Origin: Stentor coeruleus
Lineage: Eukaryota > Ciliophora > Heterotrichea > Heterotrichida > Stentoridae
Reading direction: 5' to 3'
Assembly (NCBI GenBank): GCA_001970955.1
Contig: MPUH01000685.1
Span: 1-40,252, forward strand
DNA length: 40,252 nucleotides
The first letter of the stretch is position 1. Each line of letters begins with the position of its first letter. The position numbers and the translations under genes were made by a program. Below the pieces are notes generated by a model, which made no database searches, was not told the origin of the DNA, and worked only from the letters and a program-made list of their open reading frames with translations. Below, one piece after another: positions 1 to 7,664 of this stretch.

Positions 1-1
1 T

Positions 2-82
2 GATGATGAAAAAAAATTTAATGCTGAGGTTATAAAAGCACAGAGGCAACTTGATATTATTTTGAATTTTGGTGGTAGTTAG
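2..82 (+). CDS. C-terminal tail of an unidentified protein (cut by the left edge)
   Basis: An open frame enters from the left edge and ends at TAG (80-82), giving 26 residues that close with LDIILNFGGS. The mix of charged residues followed by a hydrophobic end, and the G-rich non-coding sequence after the stop, look like the end of a real gene, but the piece is too short to recognise. It could be chance. The family cannot be named from this fragment. Confidence 0.4.
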   Translation, partial: DDEKKFNAEVIKAQRQLDIILNFGGS

Positions 83-386
83 AGTTGTAGTAATATATAA
101 TGGGAAAAAATATTTAGCATGTAATTGTATGAAATAATGTTAAAAACTTATAAAGTAAGTATTTTTCATGCTAAAGAATTTGAATTAATTCTAAATGGTT
201 ATCTAAATTTTTATGGAGTTTGGTATAAAATATACTAGACGGATTTTAAGTTTGAAACATATAATTTTTGTTATTTAGTAATTAAGGCTATTGTAAAAAA
301 ATCTAAGAAGTTTTAAACTATATAATAATAAAAGTTAAGATTAAAAACATTATCAATACCTATTTATAGAAAAATAATAATATAAT
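83..386. other. Intergenic spacer, no gene seen
   Basis: About 300 bp of AT-rich DNA between two plus-strand genes. The left part has more G than C on the plus strand and the last part before the next ATG loses that bias. No RNA gene, repeat or conserved element was recognised. Confidence 0.5.
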
Positions 387-1865
387 ATGTTTAGAGAAGA
401 CTCAATAGAATCTCTTAAAATAATTTATAGCGATAGCCGCAAAGAACTGAAAGAAATCACAGATTTTCTCAAAGAATGGGCGAGTATTGAAGATATTTAC
501 TCAAAGAGCATGGAAAAAATATCCAGTATAAAATTTAAAAATACTACAGGAAGCTTCTTCGAAAATCTTCGCATTTATATACAAACATTATCATCCAAAG
601 CAAAAACATTTTCATCATGTCTTTCAAACCTCATTATAAGTAGTATTGAATTCATCACAGCTCAAGGAGAATCTTTAAAAACAGGCTACACAGAAGGTAA
701 AAAACTTAATGAAAGCATGTTAAAAAAATACAACAACGTCATTATCGCTTTAGATAAATATCTCAATGCTTGTAATGATTGTGAACAAGTTACTTCAAAC
801 TTAGATTATGAAAGCGATGATTACAAAAAAGAAAAAATATTCCTAAAAATACAATCGCTTAAAAAAAGTGCAGATATAGCTTTAGACAATTATAAAAGTG
901 CTAATCAATCATTCAATCAATCAATAAAAAGTTATAATTCTTCTATTGAAAATATTTTAGATACATTTAATTCTTATGAAAAAGAACGATATAAAAGTCT
1001 TGAAGACACACTAAAAATTCTGAGTAAAGTTATTGTTGAAAGATTCGAAAACATCCAAGACCCTAAAATTGTATTAAACGAATATTTAGTAACTAATGAA
1101 TTAAAAAAAAAAGACTTTTTATTAGAAGAAATGATAGTCAGTGTTTATTCTGGGACACATCCACTATTTCATGATTCGGAAAAAGGACTTCGAGTTTCAC
1201 TACTTGCAGAAAGTGGAGTTTCTAATGGGACCCAATCAGCTATTGAAAACATGTATAGAAAAGAACTTGATTTTATATTAGAAAAAGTGTGGGATAATGA
1301 AATCTTAACTGAAGACGAGTGTTTGAAATTAAATGAAAGATTAAAAGATCCTATCGGTCGCAAAGCTTGGTTCTGGAGTTTAAACCATAAACGTAGTCAA
1401 GGCCGTTTTGAAATTTCAAGCGAATGCTATAATATAATTGGTGAACTTCTAATCCTAGCACTAAACGAGTGTGAAAGTTCAGACGACACAGCAATCGCGA
1501 AAACCTGCCTGATTCTCTCACAAACATTCTACAAAAACTCCCCGAAAACCTACCTTCAAACTTTCATAATCAACCACACCATCTGGAAAAGCGTAAATTT
1601 TTGGAAAAATGCAATCGACAGCTCAATAATTGAAGAGCTCAATAAACAAGTTAAAGATTCATCACATGATCTCTCTCAAAGCAAAAGTTTAATAACCATA
1701 CAACTTATTTCCTTTGGCACTATAATGATGGATTTTAAACTTCCAACAGATTTAATCTTATACATTATCAATAAATTAACTCAAAAATACAAAATATCCT
1801 CAGATGAAGCTCAAAGTATAATGCCTACAATCCAAGAAAACTACAATTCTTATTATCAAAATTAA
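387..1865 (+). CDS. F-BAR domain protein with SBF2/KIAA0513-like C-terminal module
   Basis: The protein has 492 aa. Residues 1 to about 225 look like an F-BAR (FCH plus coiled-coil) membrane-bending domain: a helical start, then FLKEWASIEDIYSKSMEKI at about 27-45, matching the FCH pattern of a hydrophobic or aromatic position, A-x-IE and Y-x-K-x-M/L. Long amphipathic helices follow. Residues about 290-445 resemble the helical module of KIAA0513/SBF2-type proteins: an R-x-A-F/W-F start near 327, a repeated D-A-K-T-x-L-x-L-S-Q-T-F-Y stretch, then H-x-IW and an FW pair near 398-406. No SH3 domain is visible. F-BAR proteins act at curved membranes and the actin cortex in endocytosis and cytokinesis; that role is inferred here. 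The stop is TAA and the next gene ends 21 bp away on the other strand. The F-BAR call is moderately sure and the C-terminal call less so. Confidence 0.65.
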   Translation: MFREDSIESLKIIYSDSRKELKEITDFLKEWASIEDIYSKSMEKISSIKFKNTTGSFFENLRIYIQTLSSKAKTFSSCLSNLIISSIEFITAQGESLKTGYTEGKKLNESMLKKYNNVIIALDKYLNACNDCEQVTSNLDYESDDYKKEKIFLKIQSLKKSADIALDNYKSANQSFNQSIKSYNSSIENILDTFNSYEKERYKSLEDTLKILSKVIVERFENIQDPKIVLNEYLVTNELKKKDFLLEEMIVSVYSGTHPLFHDSEKGLRVSLLAESGVSNGTQSAIENMYRKELDFILEKVWDNEILTEDECLKLNERLKDPIGRKAWFWSLNHKRSQGRFEISSECYNIIGELLILALNECESSDDTAIAKTCLILSQTFYKNSPKTYLQTFIINHTIWKSVNFWKNAIDSSIIEELNKQVKDSSHDLSQSKSLITIQLISFGTIMMDFKLPTDLILYIINKLTQKYKISSDEAQSIMPTIQENYNSYYQN

Positions 1866-1886
1866 TATTTTCTATTAAAAACTCTA

Positions 1887-4631
1887 TTAGTTATTTCTAG
1901 TAATAGTTTCCAGCATCCTATCATGCCGTTTAGGTTTATCATCCTTAACTTCACTACTAGGTCCAATATAACTAAGTAAAATAGGTTGTAAGGCTAAACC
2001 ATGAAAGAATCCAAGGACAATTATCCCCATATACATTCTAAAGAAATACAAACGAAATACTTCACTTGGAGCTAAACCTAATACAATAACCCCAATAAGT
2101 TTAGTTGAAACAATCCCTGTCATCACAGTACTACCCATATCAATCAAAGCTTTTCTTGCCCTTTCTTCTCTATTCCCAGTTTGCTTTAAAAACGATGTCA
2201 TAATATGCACACAAAATTCTACAGCAAGTCCACAACACATGACTAGATTTACAACGCTTATAGCATTAACTTCAACCCCATAACCACCTGCAAGTTTATT
2301 CCAAACATAACAAAAACCTATAAGTCCCCAAGTTGTACACCCAACCATAACTGTTACTATAAGTCCTGCATATAAATTTGTCAATAATTCAATAGCTAAT
2401 AAAACTGCACCAAAAGCTAAAAGCATATTTTGTATAGCTTGACCACGAATATTACTATATTGTTCATAATAAACATAAAAAAGTGAATAGCTAAAAGCTA
2501 AACGTTTATCATTATGATATGATGCTGTTGATGATTCCCATGGCACACTAGATGAAAGACTATAAGTTTTAAGATCAGCTTTTGAATTCATCATAGGGAC
2601 CATTTCTTTAGCTAGTTTATCAACAGCATGTCTTGTATCTCTAAGGGCGTTTATATATCCTTTTTGTGTTGTTAAAGCTTTATGTTGGAATCTAAATCGA
2701 CTTGTGACAATATTCCCATCATCATCAAATATTATGTCTGTGTCAAATTGTTCTCCACAAATACCATATTTTTTACAACAAACACTTGATATAGACACTT
2801 CAAGAAAACGTCTAACTTGAGTTTTAAAGTCATAATATGGTATTTCTGTGTTATTACATTCAGGCTGTGTATCATTGACAAAACTTTGTAAGGATTTTAC
2901 CCATGAGTATACTGGAGGTTGAACAGTTTCAGACATTTGAGATAAAGCGTCGCTGATTTTGTCAAGTATTTGAAGGTTTTTAGAGTTTTGATAGTCAACG
3001 TTTTTAAAAACTACATAAGCTATAGACCCGACTTCTAGAAAATCATTGTAAGTGTTGAAGTAATCGTATAAGTCACCATTTTTTATTACTGAAACCTGCT
3101 CGGTAAGTCCTAGTTTTAAGTCATCATAGCTAGCAAATGAGAGAACAAAAACTGCAACGAATCCTATAAGAATAGATATTTTAGATACTGGGTGGAATAA
3201 TGCAGGTTCATAGATTTTTCTTACAACATATTTTATAATTCTTCTTCTTGGGTCTCTAGGAGCTTCTTCTATGTCAAAACATGGGAAACAATCTAGACGT
3301 TTATGTAAACGACGTCGATGATCAAGTTCAACAACTGCTACAAAAGCTGTGATTTGAAGGAAATAATCAGCTAAGACTGCTACAGCTGCACTTATACAAA
3401 AATTTGTCAGGGCCGGAATACCAGTTGTTGCTCCTACAATAAATGCTGCGAATTCTGAAAAAGCTGCTGCAGTGATTGTAGGACCGATTTCTCTCATGGT
3501 TTGACCTAAAATTTCTTCATGAGTTACTTCTTGTTGAGCCTTTTCAGCAAGTTCAATCATTTTCTTCTCGCCAATAGAAATGATGAACATGTTATCAACT
3601 CCAATGGCCAAAATCAAAAAAGGAACAACTTCGATACTAATCATTGATAAAGGTATACCAAAAGCTGATGTACTTCCAATAGCAATCACAACACTACAAA
3701 TAACAATCATAATCCCAGATCCACCAACCATAAATCTAGTATGAAGTCTAGATGGGAATGTACCAATAGCTATAGAAATATACGCAAACATAAATACATA
3801 ACTCAAAATAACATATAAAATATTTTGACTATCTTCTTTATCCAACTCATCCGAAATCGACCTTTCTGAGTAATACACAATTTTCATAAGTTTTGAACTA
3901 TCATCATTATAATCATTAATCAGTTTTTCAAATACATCTTTTTCCCAGCTTTCAACACCTTCTTCAATATTATCATGCTGATTATTAAGTAAAAATGTAA
4001 TAATCAATGCCCTTGAATCAATTTTACATGATTGGCATGGCCCACCTGTTCCTTGTAAGCAATGAACCCCACCAAAAGTCACATTTCTAATAATAGGTAT
4101 ATTGTTTCTATCTGAACATAATATTTGTTGACCTTCTTGTTGATTAATACATTGTGCTGTTGATTTTATATCAGGGTCATCAAGCATAGCTGTAAGATTC
4201 ATTTTCCAATAATCCATAGGTGAAGAAATAAAACACCCTTTACCTCTGACTGGTTTATAACAATAATCATCTACTGTATATAATTTTTCTTTATACATTA
4301 AAACTTTGCTTTCCATTTGAGCTTGAACATACCATAATTCTTCAAGGTATTCTTTTTGAAAGACGTCTGTACTGTCTCTGTTTTTTCTTGAAGTGAAAAC
4401 TGCTTGATTTACTCTGTAGAACTTCCCGAAATGGTCATTGAAATATTTCTGCTCGTGATATGAACGGGATGCAGGATCTACCCATAGTTTTTGTGGGTTA
4501 GTTTGGACGTCAAGCCAGGCAAGGCCAATTGCGCAGAAAGCTGTGAAGAGGAGGGCGATGAGGATTATTATGAAGGGATGACGAGAATCAAGCTTGCCTA
4601 ACCTGTAGAAAAGCTCAGCGAGGATCGCCAT
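1887..4631 (-). CDS. NPC1/Patched-family sterol transporter, short form
   Basis: The protein has 914 aa and is a membrane protein of the NPC1/Patched/RND family. The first membrane helix is at about 19-40. A Cys-rich lumenal loop follows (about 41-268), including the NPC1-like stretch around residues 59-72 (YFNDHFGKFYRV). The sterol-sensing domain spans about 270-437 and carries the VVPFLILAIGVDN signature (335-347). A second lumenal domain and a final five-helix bundle follow, with VNLVMCCGLAVEFCVH and the closing FRMYMGIIVLGFFHGL and LLSYIGPS motifs typical of NPC1. NPC1 moves cholesterol out of late endosomes or lysosomes. The N-terminal cholesterol-binding domain of classical NPC1 (about 1,280 aa in human) is absent: the ATG lies directly before the first conserved helix and no upstream exon is seen. 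The family is very likely; the substrate is inferred. Confidence 0.88.
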   Translation of the reverse strand: MAILAELFYRLGKLDSRHPFIIILIALLFTAFCAIGLAWLDVQTNPQKLWVDPASRSYHEQKYFNDHFGKFYRVNQAVFTSRKNRDSTDVFQKEYLEELWYVQAQMESKVLMYKEKLYTVDDYCYKPVRGKGCFISSPMDYWKMNLTAMLDDPDIKSTAQCINQQEGQQILCSDRNNIPIIRNVTFGGVHCLQGTGGPCQSCKIDSRALIITFLLNNQHDNIEEGVESWEKDVFEKLINDYNDDSSKLMKIVYYSERSISDELDKEDSQNILYVILSYVFMFAYISIAIGTFPSRLHTRFMVGGSGIMIVICSVVIAIGSTSAFGIPLSMISIEVVPFLILAIGVDNMFIISIGEKKMIELAEKAQQEVTHEEILGQTMREIGPTITAAAFSEFAAFIVGATTGIPALTNFCISAAVAVLADYFLQITAFVAVVELDHRRRLHKRLDCFPCFDIEEAPRDPRRRIIKYVVRKIYEPALFHPVSKISILIGFVAVFVLSFASYDDLKLGLTEQVSVIKNGDLYDYFNTYNDFLEVGSIAYVVFKNVDYQNSKNLQILDKISDALSQMSETVQPPVYSWVKSLQSFVNDTQPECNNTEIPYYDFKTQVRRFLEVSISSVCCKKYGICGEQFDTDIIFDDDGNIVTSRFRFQHKALTTQKGYINALRDTRHAVDKLAKEMVPMMNSKADLKTYSLSSSVPWESSTASYHNDKRLAFSYSLFYVYYEQYSNIRGQAIQNMLLAFGAVLLAIELLTNLYAGLIVTVMVGCTTWGLIGFCYVWNKLAGGYGVEVNAISVVNLVMCCGLAVEFCVHIMTSFLKQTGNREERARKALIDMGSTVMTGIVSTKLIGVIVLGLAPSEVFRLYFFRMYMGIIVLGFFHGLALQPILLSYIGPSSEVKDDKPKRHDRMLETITRNN

Positions 4632-5508
4632 TTATAAACATGAGTATTTTAGGTATTTTTCTCTCCGGTTTAGAAAATTTTTGTTGGTAATGGAGAAAAG
4701 TTGAGATTATATGATTTTTTTTTAAGGATATATTTTTTTAGAGTTGGGGTTTAATTAATAGTAATATGTGGGTAAAGTGCAGATAAATAGATTTTGTTTT
4801 TTTGTAAATAATAGGCTTAAGTAATTTAGGCATTTTTCTGTTAATTTTAGTAGATTCTGAAGTTTTCTAGGACTGGTACTATAAATGCAATGATTGATTA
4901 GAGAAATTATTGACCTAAGACCAAAACCTATATCTTTGTTTATAATTATGATTAAGCTAATCGTTCATCCTATGATAAGCATATAAATTAATATTTAAGC
5001 AACATTTTTATAGTCTTTCTCGTTAAAATCTGTGAATATAATCTTCGATCAGTGAGTTTATTTTTTCTAGGATTTTTATTTTTCTTCCAAAAACATCTGT
5101 GAGTTTTAAATTATTAAAAATATCCTAATATACTTTACTTAATTCCCAGCTACTTTTTCTCAAATGCTTAAAACCCATATGCTTTTCTCCCCTCTACTAT
5201 TTCAAAATATAATTACCTACAAATCAAAAGCATTTACAAATTTTATTATACCCAGTACTAAAATAGCCTATCAAGCAACATTACCTTAAATCCAATTACA
5301 AATTTTGATCTTTTTTAGCAATAATCCTAAAAATATAAACACAATCTGCCCAATTCAATAATTACATACAAAAATACTTATAAATTCTAAATCTTTATCC
5401 ATCCAAAGCATAACACCTGAACTTTCTATTATATCAAAAATCATCTATTTATCACTAAAAACACACCTAATTTAATTTCCACTTATAAAAAATCTAATAA
5501 TCTTTAAA
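4632..5508. other. Divergent intergenic spacer with GC-skew switch
   Basis: This non-coding spacer lies between the start of the minus-strand NPC1-like gene and the plus-strand genes to the right. The plus strand is G-rich near 4640-4890 and C-rich from about 5060 on. It probably holds both promoters; no specific promoter element was recognised. Confidence 0.5.
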
Positions 5509-5751
5509 ATGCTAAAAATCTTATTCAGACTCCTAGCCCTAGTCCTGCTAAGTTCTGGTGAAAGCCTAGACAACTTCAAAACCACTGAATATTTCATGGT
5601 TACAAGGTCAATCACTCTATATTTGCTCATACTCTGGTTTACCTTCATGTACATATGCATAGTCAGAACCATCAAATACAACCCGAAATCCATAATTTTC
5701 AACAACGGGCTTACAAACCGTCTAAGCAATCGAGATTCTGCAGTCCAGTAA
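5509..5751 (+). CDS. Small hypothetical membrane protein
   Basis: The frame encodes 80 aa, from ATG to TAA. The first 15 residues (MLKILFRLLALVLLS) look like a signal peptide or signal anchor, followed by a polar stretch and a second hydrophobic helix at about 35-52 (ITLYLLILWFTFMYICIV). A basic, Asn-rich tail ends the protein. Base composition is visibly richer in G+C than the AT-rich spacers on both sides, which supports coding. The overlapping frame on the other strand is less protein-like. No family is recognised. It could be chance within a C-rich promoter region of the next gene. Confidence 0.4.
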   Translation: MLKILFRLLALVLLSSGESLDNFKTTEYFMVTRSITLYLLILWFTFMYICIVRTIKYNPKSIIFNNGLTNRLSNRDSAVQ

Positions 5752-5899
5752 TCCTAATAATTAGTAAAATCCTCATATAAAATCCTCAACACAATTTTTC
5801 TACCAGTTTTGTTTCTTAAAACACTTGTATTATATCAAAGTATTCTTATTAAACCATAATTATCTTCCTATTTTAAGGGTAAAAAGCCAATAATATATA

Positions 5900-7480
5900 A
5901 TGAAGCCCAAACTTACAATAAAAACAAAGGAACAATCAAAAAAAATCATACTAGACACTAGCACGCCAAAGCATAAATATTCAACATCTTTGCTAACCCC
6001 AAAATCCTTTATCTCCATATCAGGCTCTACAAGGGCAAGACCTAGTTTCTCAAGTTTCTTAAGCCCAAATGCTAGCAAATCTTTACTTGCGGCTAAACAC
6101 AATTATACTATAAGCCATCAATTCCCTATAAGTCCTTCTAGTCCTCGGCTTGTTAAGATGTCAAAAATGGATGCTGTTGAAGATAAAATTATGTGGAAAT
6201 CATTTGAATTACCGATAAGCCATGAAGAAGTGTTAAAAGGATTTAAGCAGCATTTAACACAATTCGAATTAGAGGAAATATTGAGTTATACTGAAATATT
6301 TTTCATTGGGATCGGGGCAAATAAAGTAAAAAGCACTTCATCAAATAATAACGGCTTTGATGATGATGAAGGAGGATATAGGATAATATGTGGTGATCAT
6401 ATAGCTTATAGATATGAAGTTTTACAAATCCTTGGCAGTGGAAGTTTCGGCAAAGTAGTCAAAGCTTTTGACTACAAATCCAAACAAGAAATAGCTCTAA
6501 AAATAATCAAAAACAAACCTCGATTCCATGAGCAAGCCCGAGAAGAAATAGAAATCCTGAACTACCTAAAAATCCGTGACCCAGGTAAAAACTACTGCCT
6601 CGTCCAATTCATGGATAATTTCCAATTCCGCAACCATATCGTAACAACCATATAGTGTCTAACATTTGAACTTTTAAGCATAAATCTCTATCAATACATA
6701 AAATTAAACAACTATCAACCAGTTCCAATGAATATAATTAAAAGATTTGCTTTACAAATTCTTCAAGCACTAAGACTAATGGATCGATACAAAGTTGTTC
6801 ATTGCGATCTTAAACCTGAAAATATATTATTAAAAACATCAGATTCAAATGATATTCGTGTTATTGATCTAGGCTCAGCATGTTTTTATGAAAAAAGAAT
6901 ATACACATATATACAAAGCAGATATTATAGAGCTCCTGAGGTTATTTTAGGATTAGATTATAGTACTGCTATAGATATGTGGAGTTTTGGATGTATTTTA
7001 ACTGAACTTTTTATAGGAAGACCGATTTTTCCAGGAGAAAATGAGACTGAACAGATTCAATGTATGATTGAAGTACTTGGAAGTCCTCCATTAAAAGTTA
7101 TTAATAAAGCTTCGAGAAGACATTTGTATTTTGAAGTTGATGGAAGACCGAAAATACAGCCGAATTCAAAAGGGAGGAAAAGAATGCCTAATACAAGACC
7201 ATTGAAAGAGATACTTAAAGGGGGTGATGATGGGTTTAAACATTTGATTTCACAGTGTTTTGAATGGGATCAGTTGAAAAGAGTTTCGCCTGATGAAGCT
7301 TTGTTACACCCTTGGTTTATTGAGGTTAATAATGCGCAAAATAAGTTTAAGCATTCTAAGACACAGAGTGAAGCGGTTTTGAAACAGAATAAGCTTTTTG
7401 TTATTAATGAAAGCAAAGAAGGGTTTAAGAAAAATGAGGTGTTTAAAGGTGTCGAGTTAGGATTAAGGCATGATGAATAA
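5900..7480 (+). CDS. DYRK-family protein kinase (one 15-nt intron)
   Basis: The gene has two exons, 5900-6640 and 6656-7480, joined over a 15-nt intron, giving 521 aa. The N-terminal 150 residues are Ser-rich and low in complexity. Next comes the DYRK homology box (NNGFDDDEGGY, about 150-160). The kinase domain has the glycine loop LGSGSFGKV (178-186), the ATP-binding Lys K201, HCDLKPEN with catalytic D298, DLG instead of DFG (D318), and the DYRK activation-loop YTY (330-332) followed by IQSRYYRAPE. DYRK kinases autophosphorylate the second Tyr of that motif and then phosphorylate Ser/Thr. Splicing restores FRNHI-CLTFELL across the junction, identical in layout to the second DYRK at 10961-12475. 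Without splicing the frame stops at 6653-6655. The likely substrates cannot be told. Confidence 0.92.
6641..6655 (+). other. 15-nt spliceosomal intron in DYRK kinase
   Basis: The intron reads GTAACAACCATATAG and is phase 0. Removing it joins a conserved kinase stretch without loss; keeping it puts the TAG of the 3' splice site in frame as a stop. A sits at intron position 10, preceded by CC, a plausible branch point. Confidence 0.93.
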
Positions 7481-7664
7481 AGAATTCTGATTCAAGAAAT
7501 AGGTTTAAAATTCGAATAATTTCCCAATATAAATTACGTCTTTTAATCTTAAAACTCCTATCTAAAAACTCATAACAAATACGAAAATATTTCATCAACT
7601 TATATAAATAATTATTCACAGTATCACTTCTTATAAAATAAACTTAGTCTAGATTAATATAAAA

